Positions 35,323 through 46,597 of a stretch of DNA of 64,000 nucleotides are shown here, piece by piece. The translations under genes were made by a program, and so were the position numbers. The notes under the pieces are model-generated. The model was not told the DNA's origin. It did not search any database and saw only the letters and a list, made by a program, of their open reading frames with translations. This DNA comes from Epichloe hybrida (lineage: Eukaryota; Ascomycota; Sordariomycetes; Hypocreales; Clavicipitaceae), in assembly GCA_019022495.1 (NCBI GenBank), contig JAFEKR010000029.1, forward strand, positions 789,891 through 853,890, read 5' to 3'. Position 1 is the first letter of the stretch. Every line of letters begins with the position of its first letter.

Positions 35323-35804
35323 TTAGGAGGCGTGAGTCGAGGTGAGGAACGGGTGCGCTTCCTTTCCCGAGGAGTGCGCATTGAATAGCCGCGGCAAAGA
35401 AGGGTTGCCTTTGTGGTGCGGAGTACTCCGTACGGACGATAGCATTAGCGAAAAGTCGTGGGGAGAAAGCCCGGGGATTACCCGCCATATACTCAGGGGT
35501 CCTGTGAGTGGGTCCCAGGATTCTAGGGAAGGCTGTCCATTCTACATATGTACTAATTCAGTGCCCTACATTGTACGGGTCTTCATGTATTACCACGCGA
35601 CCATCACGTGCCGTGACAGGTCCCGTCGTAATATCAACCGCAACGTCATCTCTACAGATACATATAACATGTAGTAAGCTGGCGGCCAGCCAACATCAAC
35701 ATTTCCCGTCTCTCAACGCCAGCATCGCCACGCACTCCCTGCGCACTCCCTGCCCGCCAACACATGAAGCCACCCTCATAGCCCGCCCTGCCATTCCCGA
35801 AAGG
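35323..35804. other. Divergent promoter region (hydrolase / SNARE)
   Basis: This lies between two start codons on opposite strands. It contains the nested palindromes CGGAGTACTCCG (35419-35430) and CCGTACGG (35428-35435), which could be a dyad binding site or a dispersed repeat remnant. Confidence 0.55.
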
Positions 35805-36614
35805 ATGATGTCCTCCACCAACGAGGAGGACCCCTTCCTCCAAGTCCAGCAGTACGACTTCTCCCCCCCCCCCTTCCCACCTCGCTTCGCCCAAAAAATC
35901 CAAACTAACACGCCCTCCCCAAGAGACGTCCTCGCCCAGCTATCGTCCACCCGCCCCCTCTTCGCCTCGTACCTCCGCATCCGCTCCCTCTCCACGACCC
36001 CGTCCTCCCCGGAACTCGCCTCCGCCCGAACCGACCTCGAGTCCGCGCTGGCCTCTCTCGCCGAAGACCTCTCCGACCTAGTCGCCTCCGTGCAGGCCAT
36101 CGAGTCCAACCCCTCCCAGTACGGCATCTCGACCGACGAAGTCGCCCGCCGAAGACGCCTCGTCCAGGAAGTCGGCGGCGAGATCGAGGACATGCGCGAG
36201 GAACTTACCGAGAAACTGGGGGGCAGCACCGCACCCGCACCCGCACCCGCAGGCCGTCTTCCTGATCCCGACTGCTTTGCCGTCGGCGGGGAGGCGGAAG
36301 CGGACGCGTACGCCGAGTTCGAGCAGCAGCAGGTGGAGATGATGCGCGAGCAAGACGAGCACCTCGATGGCGTGTTTCAGACGGTGGGCAGTCTGAGACG
36401 GCAGGCGGATGATATGGGGAGGGAGCTGGAGGAGCAGGGGGAGATGCTGGACGGGGTGGACGAGACGGTGGACAGGGTCGGCGGCAGGCTGCAGAGCGGG
36501 ATGCAGAAACTGCAGTTCGTCATGAGGAAGAATGAGGATCGCTGGAGTAGTTTCTGCATTGGGGTGTTGATCTTTGTCCTCATTCTGTTGTTGTTCTTGT
36601 TGTTGAGTTTGTAG
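35805..36614 (+). CDS. Tlg1/syntaxin-6-like Qc-SNARE
   Basis: Two exons, 35805-35851 and 35924-36614, encode 245 residues. The 72-nt intron is a multiple of three, so the frame also reads through, but it has a GTACGA donor, a CTAAC branch motif and an AAG acceptor. Removing it restores DPFLQVQQDVLAQLSSTRPLF, the typical fungal Tlg1 start. The N-terminal part is a helical syntaxin-6-like domain. A SNARE motif follows (about 155-220), with Gln at the zero layer in LEEQGEMLD. A single C-terminal membrane anchor ends the protein (CIGVLIFVLILLLFLLLSL). It should act in endosome-to-Golgi and trans-Golgi fusion. Two adjacent ATGs begin it; the first was used. A PAPAPAPA insert near residue 135 is low complexity. 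Confidence 0.85.
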   Translation: MMSSTNEEDPFLQVQQYDFSPPPFPPRFAQKIQTNTPSPRDVLAQLSSTRPLFASYLRIRSLSTTPSSPELASARTDLESALASLAEDLSDLVASVQAIESNPSQYGISTDEVARRRRLVQEVGGEIEDMREELTEKLGGSTAPAPAPAGRLPDPDCFAVGGEAEADAYAEFEQQQVEMMREQDEHLDGVFQTVGSLRRQADDMGRELEEQGEMLDGVDETVDRVGGRLQSGMQKLQFVMRKNEDRWSSFCIGVLIFVLILLLFLLLSL

Positions 36615-36983
36615 GAGCGTGGATGGGGGCCGGGAAACCTGCGGATGTGGGTCTTTTTGGGGGAGGTTTTCAGCATAGCGAGGATTTTTCTTATATAGGT
36701 TTGTCTTTGTTTTTGGCCTTGGCAGTAGTCACACTCTTGTGACGCAGATTTTTCCATCGCGGTGAGAACAGATGGGGGTTGTGACGGACGGAACGGTCGG
36801 TCTGGGCCCCAGATGAGAGATAACGCGTTGCTGCTTATTTTCTCTTGTCCTATGGTATACGTACATCCCAGATTCCCGTGGCCTTTTGAGGTTTTCGTGG
36901 GTTCAAATCCCGCCCCCTCCCCCAAGATTATGTACATGATGGAACAACTTCATCCATCGCTATGACAATGCCAGCTCTCCGTC
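36615..36983. other. Convergent intergenic region with a tRNA-like T-arm
   Basis: This lies between the stops of the SNARE and GLE1 genes. At 36898-36914 GTGGG-TTCAAAT-CCCGC forms a perfect tRNA T-arm, followed by a C-rich acceptor-like tail, but no matching 5' acceptor was found. No gene is assigned. Confidence 0.5.
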
Positions 36984-38662
36984 TCAAAGAAGGCGGTCAC
37001 CCAGTGTGCACAGCGACCCGGCGCTGGATAAGTCCGCAGGTGCCTTCTTCGGAAACTCCACCAACGCGAGCCGCAGTGCCGCCACAGCAGCGTTTCCATA
37101 AAATTTGAGGAACCGCTGCTCGTGTCCTTCGATCATGGACCGCAGAACTATCAGTTGGGTGTTGGAAATCTCGTTCGGCGGGCTGTTCACAATGCACGCG
37201 AACGCTTTCCAATAGTTTGTGGGCGGACATGGGTTTGCCTTGGAGGCCTTGCTGAAGTCCCGTAGCGAGATGGAGGCGAAACCTGCTCCGAGACCCACCA
37301 TTCTATCATTGTGCTTTTGCTCCGGGTCCCATGATGAGGGTCCGTCCCTTTTCCAGCCAAGCGCTTGTTTACCCCTGTCGAGCTCTTCGTTGCCTCTTGA
37401 TCCGAAAAGCACAGGACATGCGACTCTATACTTGGCGAGTAGAATATCGATCAGGGACTGCCCTCGCCAAGAGAAATCCTTGTGGGAGAAAACTTGGGCC
37501 GTGAAGACGCCGACAGCATCCACGGCCCTTGAATTGTGAGACTCCTTGATGAACTGGCCTATTATGCCCTTGGCGATGATGTTCAATGCATAGACGAACA
37601 GGGATGGTATGGTAGGCCCGTTGTTTGGGACGTCTTCGGTTGAGGGCTGGCGAGGTGTCGCTACAAATTTGCTTCCATCAACCATGGGGCTGGGGAGCTG
37701 TCCATCAAGTGACCGGCGCAGCAGGGCCATAATGTTGCTTGTCTACAGGAAATTGTTCTTATTAGAAAAAGGCACGGTGCGTGTAGGACATGCAGCATCT
37801 AACTTACTGATTGCACATTGGCTCCCTTACCACCAGTTCCAGTCAATTGACCTATCAAGTACCGAATTTCTCTTCGGATGGAACCGACTCTGCCCTTGAG
37901 GGGTGACCCTGCGACCTTTGATGCAGTTGCAAGATCTTTTCGTAGTTGCTTGAGAGCCTGATGAATCTGTATATATCGATCCGGCAATGGGTCTAGGGAT
38001 GACTTCTGCTGTGATGGCTGAACTGACGATGCAAACGCGGGTCGTTGAGTTGGAGCCACACTCGGCATTGCTGGGGAGAGCTTGTTCTGGTCCGGGGCTG
38101 GTGATTGTTGAGGCTGATCTTGTTTCTGGCCAGCTGTGCCAAATGGACCGCTTTTCGCCTGTTGGTCCAGATTCGCAAATAGCCCATTTGGCTGTGAAAG
38201 TGATGCATTCGGCTGCTGTGCCTTGAACTGCGTCCGTGAGGGAGCCTCCGAGTCCTTGGCCTCCGGCAGCACAAGCACTGGCGTAGGTCTCTTCTCCTCG
38301 GCTTGCTTTTCGACTGGCTTGACGGGTTCTGGTTCTGGCTTGGGCGGCGGAGGTCTAGGTATCGATTTGGCCCTCAGCTCTTGCAGTCTCTTCTCTTCGG
38401 CCGCAATTTCCGCCTCTGCCTTTAGTCTCTCTTGTTCCCTGCGCTCCTGTTCTAATATTCGTTTGCGCTCCTCCTTGAGATGATACAAGTCAAACACCCG
38501 GAGCGCCGTCTCTCTCACTCGATCGTGTTCAGCTTGCGCCGCGGCCAGGGCATCGCGGTGGCTCAATTCCGTATTTCGATCATCCAGGAGGAAGCTGGAC
38601 ACGTAGCCCCGGTCGGGGCTCGGGAGGCGCTGACTTCCCCTCAGCGGCGAGGAATCTGTCAT
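36984..38662 (-). CDS. GLE1: mRNA export factor Gle1
   Basis: Two exons, 38662-37808 and 37742-36984, encode 537 residues, close to yeast Gle1. The GTAAGT donor and TGTAG acceptor join GANVQS to TSNIMALLRRSL in phase 0. The N-terminal half holds a long charged coiled coil (LYHLKEERKRILEQERREQE) and a Pro/Gln-rich linker. The C-terminal half is the HEAT-like Gle1 domain: PSLFVYALNIIAKGIIGQF, LIDILLAKYRVACPVLFG, GAGFASISLRDF and NYWKAFACIVNSPPNEI. Gle1 sits at the cytoplasmic face of the nuclear pore and, with InsP6, activates the DEAD-box ATPase Dbp5 to release exported mRNA. Confidence 0.93.
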
Positions 38663-40627
38663 TGTGTTGGTTGTAGCGATGGCCGAGAAGGAAGCGTGTT
38701 GTTACCGTGTCATCGGGAGGCGTTTTCGATCATGCATTCGACAAGGGCAATGCTCCTTGCCGTTTCCTACATGAACATGTTATGTAAGTTTCGTCGTCGA
38801 ATGAAACTCTCTTTAGGTGGCCCCCCCAGCGGATGAGATACGTAATACCGCGTGCGAGACGGCGCCAACCAGCGGTGATTAGTAATTCCCAGACACGCCA
38901 CTTGCAAACGGGTGGTTGGTCCGCCACAAAGATAAGCCCCGACCATGCAAGGAAAAAAGTTACAGTTCCTATCGCAGTCCTACCGCATAGCTTACATCAT
39001 CATCATCGGTGACAGGATCTCAAACTCGTGTATGTAGGGTAGGTAGCGATTATGTCGCGAAGCTTGCCAATGGATTGTCTGAAGTCATCAAATATCCCAT
39101 CTTTTTGTGTGATTTGGTCTCATTTCCCTAGCCCCGGCCCTGCACCACAGGTACCCTTGTCACGTTGGCTTGAGTCTCCCTTGTATTAATTAGACTGTTC
39201 GCATGATATCAGCGGGCAGCACGGCGTATCTGGACAGGCCACTTCCGGAAGTCTGACTTGGGCTGATAACATCAACATCGCTTCCGACGTCTCTTGTCCG
39301 AGATCTGGTAGGCAGGCATCTGGCACTCCTTTCCATACCTCCCGAGCGGACTCTCTTCCTCAAGTACACGTCCTCTTACGATACGACATGATTGCATTGC
39401 AGCCTTGCAAAGCATCTGCTGTTTTGCACAGAGCTGTCGGACAGACATCTGCAAACAGACTGCTGTACCAGAACAAGGGGGTTGGAGTTTTACATAAAGT
39501 CAAGCAAGTTTACGGAGTCGACCCCACCCCACCGAATGGGGCCAAACCTGTACAATGTAGCGTGACAGCGCTAATAAATCCACTCCCTCCACGTTGTCTC
39601 GTCTGCGCCGCTCGCTGTCAGTGGTCACAAAAAAGGGTCGTCAGACAATTCGATCGCTTTCTATGTAACGTTCGTTCTCGACCTCCGTAGTCATGGCGAA
39701 GCTTCACTGCTCAGGCGTCCGGTATCTGATGAGGTGGCCCTATGCGTGAGCAGGGGACCATGGAAGTACACGTATGTATGTACGGACTACGGATTACATG
39801 CACGGGATATTCCACAGTCCACCAGACCATGAAAATAAGTAAAAGTGTGTACTAATTCTGGTGCTCAAGTTGGTCTGGTGGCTGCTGCCCCCGCTGCCCC
39901 CGTTGCCCCCGTTGCCCCCTTCCCATTGCCCCCAGCCAGCTCTTCACGCCGCCAAGTCCGCCCAGCGAGCCGTGGTCTCGCCGCCGTGCCCCGGTCGAAG
40001 GGCCCCCTCCCAAAGGTACGTACCCGAGCAGACAGCTGCCACGGCCATTACCTGCAGGCACTTGACTCCCTCCGTTCTCTTCCCATCGTGCACCACCATC
40101 CTCTTGTCCTCAGTCTAGTATCCAGAGCTGGGCTTCCCCCTCTTTCTTCATCCCGTCCATCCCGTCCATCCCGTAATACCGCCTTCCTTTCTCCCCCATC
40201 ATCACCACGACACCACGGCACTGCTTGTTCCTTTGCACGCTCCTTGGCTCTGGTCGAGCTCGCTTTTGCAACCCAGCCGCAATCCCACCCTCCTTTTGGC
40301 AACCACAACCACCGTGCATCACATCACATCCGTACCAGCCTAAGCTCCGAGGGCCTCGCTTGCTACTGTCTCTAAAGCTACATGTAGCTTTCAGCCAATC
40401 TTGAAACAGCCGCCAGCAATCCATCTTGCGCAACGCATCGATCCTATAACCCCTCGACAGGAACAAAGACAATACACACCCGCATACCATTCCCCTCCCC
40501 TTCTCTCTCTCTCCAGCAACTTGATTGTCACACGCTTGCCGTCGTGCATCGCATCGACCGGCCGCACTCGACGTGCTTCCCAAATACTATCATCCAACTG
40601 TGTGCTGTGCGCCCCTGACTACCCATC
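38663..40627. other. 2-kb divergent promoter region (GLE1 / SSD1)
   Basis: This lies between two start codons. The right part should be the long 5' leader and promoter of SSD1. It holds small tandem repeats of CCCCCGTTG (about 39,892-39,925) and CCCGTCCATC (about 40,148-40,172), and a CT-rich tract at about 40,490-40,515. No gene is recognised. Confidence 0.55.
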
Positions 40628-42051
40628 ATGGAGCAGCAACAGCAACAGCAACAACAGCCGCAGCAGCAGCCGACTGCCGGTGTCCCTGGACCTACTGGAA
40701 GAAGGCTGCACATTGCTCATCGGCGAAGCCCTTCGGAGCTGACCCCATTGATGAGCATGTTTGCCAATCCTGGAAGTAAGTTGTTACTCATCTCGTTCAT
40801 CGTCAAAGCCAAACTTGCCTTGGCCATTGATTACAAAGGGCGTCTTGTGTCTTGCCCCATCGCTCCATCGCTCCATCCGAACTCCCTCATCTCCCATGTG
40901 TTCGACGTGTGCTTAGAAAATGTCTACCCTCAATCTTCACAACCACTTGTTGTTTGTCCCGCGCTTGGATAATTTCAGACGACTGACTTCTCATTCTTTT
41001 TTCTTTTATTACTAGTGGAACAATTGGCTATCCAGCAGCAAATCGAGCTGTTGCAGCAGCAACAACAGCAGATCCAGGCTACCCATCAGCAGTATGTCAA
41101 CATGGGCATGATGCCTCCGGGCCAACCTCTTGGCCCTAGCGGCTCATTCAATCCTTTACAGCCCATGGGCAACGCTTTTCAATTCCCCAACCAAATGGGA
41201 CAGCAGAGCATGCCCCCTCCAAGCCAATCACATACACATCGCCGTAATCAGTCGGCAATGCCTAACATGGGCATGGGCCCTCCTCCAGCACCATCCTCTG
41301 GTGCCTCTGGATCTACATTTGGCAACTTCGAAGCCCCCCAGACCCAAAACCGAGAGAACGCCGGTGGCCGTGGAGGTCGCGGAGGAGGCTCTGGTGGCGG
41401 CCATCAGCGACGTCATTCTCTTGCCTTGGCTGATGCTAAGAAGGCTGCCGAGATCGCACAGCAAAAGCGCACTACCAGCGGATTCCAGTTCCCTGGTCCT
41501 TCCGCGGCGGGTTTAGACAAGCCAGATGATGAAAACACGCCAGTCTCTGCATCTTCTAATTTGGACATTTCCATCGCCCAAGGCTCCAACAGGGGCCGCG
41601 GCGGACACGGACGAAGTCAAAGCATGGCTGTCAACAGCCGAGGGGGCTCTGGTCTACGTTCCAGTGCATTCAACACTGGGGGAGACAATGAGTCCCGCCG
41701 TGGAGGTGGTCATGCGCGGACCGGATCCAGGAACTTTGAGGGCAACTGGCGCAACCAGGCCCAAGGTCAAGACTCTCCCGGCAACGCCGGCCAAGCACCT
41801 TCTTTCCAGCCTGGCCATAGATCCCGAGGCTCCATGAACCAGTCTGTATCGTCTATTGGCGCATTTCAGTATAACCCAAACCAGCAACCTCAGCTTATGC
41901 AGCTGCCAGGCCAGATGATGATGCCGCAAATGTATGGCCAGCAGCTGAACCCGATCCAGCTCAGCCAGTTGCAAGCTCTTCAAGCTGCTCAGATGAATGG
42001 TCAGCAGTTCCAGGGGCTTCAGACTTCGCAGCATGGTGGCCAGATGGGCGG

Positions 42052-42092
<41 letters not shown>

Positions 42093-45032
42093 GAAAGACG
42101 CTATTCACCCCATACCTTCCACAGGCGTCTCTCCCAGCCCTCCTCGGTGACGGGCAGTTGGTCTCTGGTGTTCTCCGAGTCAACAAGAAAAACCGAAGTG
42201 ATGCTTATGTAACCACCCAAGATGGTCTCCTCGATGCCGACATTTTCATCTGCGGTAGCAAAGACCGTAACCGTGCATTGGAGGGCGACCTTGTCGCCGT
42301 TGAGCTTTTGGACGTTGACGAAGTATGGTCCCAGAAGCGAGAGAAGGAAGAAAAGAAGAAACGCAAAGACATCACAGACACTCGCTCTGGCTCGACGAAC
42401 CAGGGAAGTCAAAATTCCGGAAACAATGATGACAACAATCCTCCCGAGGGTGGCCTCCGACGACGTGGAAGTCTGCGCCAGCGACCCACGCAGAAAAAGA
42501 ATGACGATGTCGAAGTTGAGGGCCAAAGTCTCCTGCTCGTCGAGGAGGAGGAAATCAGCGATGACGCCAAACCATTGTATGCCGGTCACGTTGTGGCAGT
42601 TATCGAGCGTGTTGCCGGGCAAATGTTTTCCGGCACCCTGGGTCTGCTCCGTCCCAGCAGCCAGGCTACCAAGGAGAAGCAGGAGGCCGAGCGTGCCGCC
42701 CGTGATGGCTCCAACAATCGCCACCATGATGGCCGTCAACAAGAAAAGCCCAAAATCGTGTGGTTCAAGCCCACAGACAAACGTGTGCCACTCATCGCCA
42801 TTCCAACGGAACAGGCCCCTCGAGACTTCGTCGAGAAGCATCAAGATTACGCCGATCGCATCTTTGTCGCATGCATCAAGCGATGGCCCATCACTTCCCT
42901 GCACCCATTCGGTACCCTCGTTGAACAGCTTGGACGTATGGGCGATCTCAAGGTGGAGACAGACGCCTTGCTACGCGACAACAACTTCTCCTCTGATGAA
43001 TTCTCCGATGCTGTTCTATGCAGTGTAGGACTCCAAGACTGGTCTGCTGCCAAGGAGGAGGAAGCCGAGGTATCGTCACGCCGTGACTTCCGTGAAGAGA
43101 AAACCTTCACCATCGACTTCAATGGAAGCGCCGAGCTCGGAAACGCTGTCCATGTCAGGTCCCGCCCCGATGGCAAGATTGAAGTTGGTATTCACGTGCC
43201 GGATGTTGCCCACTTTGTCAAGCCTAACTCGCTCGTCGACCGGGAGGCGAAGAAGCGCGGAACTTCGGTACAACTCATCAATCGCTTCTGCGCCATGCTC
43301 CCGGCCAAGCTCTCCAGTGAAGTGTGCTCTCTCGGACCCGACCAGGAACGTTTCACCGTCTCTGTCGTGTTCAACGTCAACCCCAACAATGGATTTGTCG
43401 CCGAGGGCGATAGCTGGGTTGGCAAGAGTATCGTCAAGAGCTCGGGCAAGATTAGTCTGAAGGAAATTGATCAGGCCGTTGAAAATTCGGCACATTACAG
43501 CAATGAGGCCGCTCCCGTCAAGACGATCCAAATCCTCCAGGCGACAGCACAGAAATTCCGCGAAGCGCGCTTGGGTACTGGAGGCGAGCCCATTTCTCCC
43601 CTGCGCCTATTACAGCAACTGGATGATGAGAACAATCCTGTGCAGGACAACATTTTCAATTCTACTCCAGCTCTGGAGCTGGTTGAAGAGTTGATGCACA
43701 AGGCCAACGCCCACGTTGCCCAGCGCCTGGCCGAAGGCTTGCCCGAAAAGGCGCTGCTCCGCCGCCAGGCCTCGCCTAATCCACGTCGACTGCAGACGTT
43801 TGTTGAGCGAATGAATGCTCTTGGCTTTGACATTGATGCCTCTGGAAGCGGTGCTCTCCAGAACAGCTTGTTCAAGGTTGAAGATGCTGACCTTCGCAAG
43901 GGCATGGAGACGGCTGTACTCAAGGCCATGCACAGGGCCAAGTACTTCATCACGGGCAAGACGCCGAAGCAGCTGTGGCCACATTACTTCCTCAATCTCC
44001 CACTGTACACGCACTTCACCAGCCCCACCCGTCGATATGCCGACATCATTGTTCACCGTCAGCTGGAGGCCGTTCTATCGGACGGCAAGATTGAATTTGC
44101 CAACGACCTGGATGGTCTCGTCAAGACGGTAGAGGCCTGTAACACCAAGAAAGAATCGGCACAGAATGCGCAGGACCAGAGCATTCACATCGAGTCGTGC
44201 CGTACCATGGACAAGAAGCGACAGGAGGCCAATGGCGATCTCATCGCCGAGGGTATTGTCCTTTGCGTATACGAATCGGCCTTCGACGTGCTCATTCCTG
44301 AATGGGGCTTCGAAAAGCGGGTGCACTGCGACCAGCTGCCCCTAAAAAAGGCCGAATTCCGGAAGGAGAAGCGGGTACTTGAGCTCTACTGGGAAAAGGG
44401 CGTCCCCAGCTCTGCCTTTGTTCCTGAAGATGAGCGGCCCAAGGCCGCTGCATCGCAGAGGATGACCAACGCCATGGCAGCTGCTCGCCAGGCTGAGGCG
44501 GCTGAGAGAGCCAAGAAGGAGCGAGAGGAGGCTGCTCGCCAACAGACGGTGACAGGGACCATGTCTACAGATGATGTTGATGCCTTGTTTGACGACGACG
44601 ACGAAGGCAACGCGTCTGACATGACGGAAGCCATGGCTGGCGCATCTCTCGCGGAACGTCCTACTCAGAGCGTACCGGGGTCGCCCGCTCGCTCTTCGTC
44701 AAATGCTGGCACCCTGCACCGAACCCGGTCCGACTCAAAGGTACCCGTCACCGATGCGGCCGAGACGCGCTCGACGAACAGGGAGAAGTATTTGAACATG
44801 TTCAAGCTCAGGGAAGATGGCGGAGACTACATTCAGGATGTGACGGAAATGACTCGGGTACCCATCATTCTGAAGACGGACCTGAGCAAGAGCCCGCCGT
44901 AAGTCACCCAATTTTTTTTTTTTTTTTTTTTGGAAAGAGTCATGTGTGTGACGTGAGATGGAGAAACTTGACGCTAATGCCACAATGAACAGATGCCTGA
45001 CTATTCGATCGCTGAACCCATATGCTTTGTAA
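40628..45032 (+). CDS. SSD1: Translational regulator Ssd1 (pseudo-RNase II)
   Basis: Three exons, 40628-40775, 41016-44898 and 44993-45032, encode 1356 residues. Exon 1 ends FANPG and joins MEQLAIQQQIELL. The tiny last exon converts SPP-stop into SPPCLTIRSLNPYAL, the conserved fungal C-terminus. The N-terminal 340 residues are Gln-rich and disordered, with poly-Gln runs at both ends. Cold-shock-like domains lead to an RNB domain (about residues 738-1070) and a C-terminal S1-like region. At the RNB metal site, where active enzymes have a D-x-D-D pattern, the sequence is FTIDFNGSAELGNAV, so catalysis should be lost, as known for Ssd1. Ssd1 binds mRNAs for wall and polarity proteins, represses their translation and is controlled by the NDR kinase Cbk1. 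The branch-like GCTAAT in intron 2 supports the third exon. Confidence 0.94.
42055..42092 (+). repeat. CAG repeat coding poly-Gln in SSD1
   Basis: About 13 CAG codons in a row lie in the disordered N-terminal region of Ssd1. This is a pure trinucleotide run likely to vary in length. Confidence 0.9.
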
Positions 45033-46461
45033 ATTACAGAACAAGGCCCAGTACGAAATACGACCTTGGAATCAGACTGAAGCCAGAAAGCGGCGATGCG
45101 CACCGGTCGGGGCAAGGCGGAAAAGAGATGGAGAGGCGCAACACAATTGAAAGAGCTTGTGGAGCTTGGCTTCTTTTTCTCCTGGTGAAGGCTCCCTCAG
45201 CAGCCCAATGATGTGTGTTTTACAAGATATCGTACAGGTAGCAGATGCAAGTCATGGAGCCGACGGACAGATGGCATCTAGGGACCGAAGGGAAAAAAAA
45301 AATGAGAAGTAGTGGCACGGCACGGTGGCGATGCAGTTGAGAGACAAGGAAATGGAAGCAAGCCACGATTGATCATGTGCATATATGTTTTGTGCCAATT
45401 AAAAAAAAAAGTCCATGTCGGTAAAAGGGCTCTGTACAATGGGTCTGGGAAGATGGCAATTGGGGAAAGTGGCAGCTCATGACTGACTCCGTGTAGGCCA
45501 ACTTGGTCACGTCACGTCGCGTCGTGGAAGAGCCAGTCGCGGAAGAAGCGAGGAAAGGCTGAGATGATGATGATGATGACTGCATCGGAGATGATATAAG
45601 CCGTGGAAGTTGGTCATGTGGCGGCTCGGGGGGGACTACTTGGTTTGCTCGCGAGCTCGATTCATGAGAGAAATCGAAACGCGGCAAGAGGTACTGACTG
45701 ACTGGGGAAGTGTGTCAGGACAGTTTCGGGGGGTGGCCGGACCGGCGGCGCCCACCGGCCAAGGGCATGATGCAATGAATTGTCTGCCGGGTCGCGGCTT
45801 CGTTTGCATCGTGTCGCCCCTGGCCCGTCTGTTCTCTCCCCCCCCCATTTTTCGCAGCTCGCAACGAGAGCAAATCAGGAGAAAAAGGGGGGGGGGGGGG
45901 GTGTTGAGCCCGCCTCGGCTGCCCGGCCAGCCGTGCGCAGCATAATGGGGGTCGGTTTGATACTCTTTCTGATGGAAGTCGGGGGGGAAAGATGGGAAAG
46001 ATGGGAAAGATGGAGGTGGATGCGCCGCAAGTGAGATCTGGGAGATCTGGAGGACTTGAATAGAATCACTACTTTAGTCGCCCATCCCACTGGCACCCAT
46101 TCCCTGTTCTACCTCTACCGCCTCTCTTTTTCACCTTTCATCCATCCTTCTCCCCCTCTCTCTCTTTGCATTTTTCTCGCTCTTTTTTTTTCTTCCTTCT
46201 CTTCTTCTCTTCTTCCCATCTCGATACAGCTGGCCTGCATGATCAAAAATTACAAGTTACACCACTATTCTAATTTCACTTTGCGAATTCTTGTCGAGAA
46301 CGAAGCCGCCGTGCCATTTTACTTTTTTCCCCCACCTATACTACATATTTCTATCCCGCGGGTTGGGTGATTCTGGATTTCCCACTCGACGCCCACTCGA
46401 CGCCCACTCGACGCCCACTCGACGACCACACAGGACAAGGAGGAACCCCACGACGAATAGA
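45033..46461. other. 1.4-kb region between SSD1 and the ferritin-like gene
   Basis: It holds the SSD1 3' UTR and the ferritin-like gene promoter. There are GATGAT repeats (about 45,565), a G run (about 45,889-45,901), GGGAAAGAT repeats (about 45,985-46,012), a long CT-rich tract (about 46,110-46,220) and four 11-bp repeats at 46381-46424. No gene is recognised. Confidence 0.55.
46381..46424. repeat. Four tandem 11-bp repeats upstream of the ferritin-like gene
   Basis: CCCACTCGACG is repeated four times without change, ending about 38 bp before the start codon at 46462. The position fits the 5' leader or core promoter. It could be a repeated binding site or simple slippage. Confidence 0.85.
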
Positions 46462-46564
46462 ATGCTGAGTAGAATGGGCTTGCGCAAAGCGGCTGCGCTG
46501 GCGTTGCTGGCGTGCGCGGCGTGCACGGCGGGCGCGTTCCCCGTCGTCGCGCGATCCAACGAGA

Positions 46565-46597
<33 letters not shown>

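Noticed and set aside
35852..35923. Reading the SNARE frame straight through as a 24-residue insert.
   Set aside because: The insert has donor, branch and acceptor motifs, and its removal restores the conserved N-terminus.
36860..36935. Possible tRNA gene with a perfect T-arm (GTGGG-TTCAAAT-CCCGC).
   Set aside because: No 5' acceptor strand or convincing D-arm and anticodon arm could be paired, even allowing an intron. It may be a tRNA fragment or chance; a covariance-model scan would decide.
44900..44902. TAA as the true SSD1 stop.
   Set aside because: It is part of a GTAAGT donor, and the downstream exon restores a conserved C-terminal sequence.
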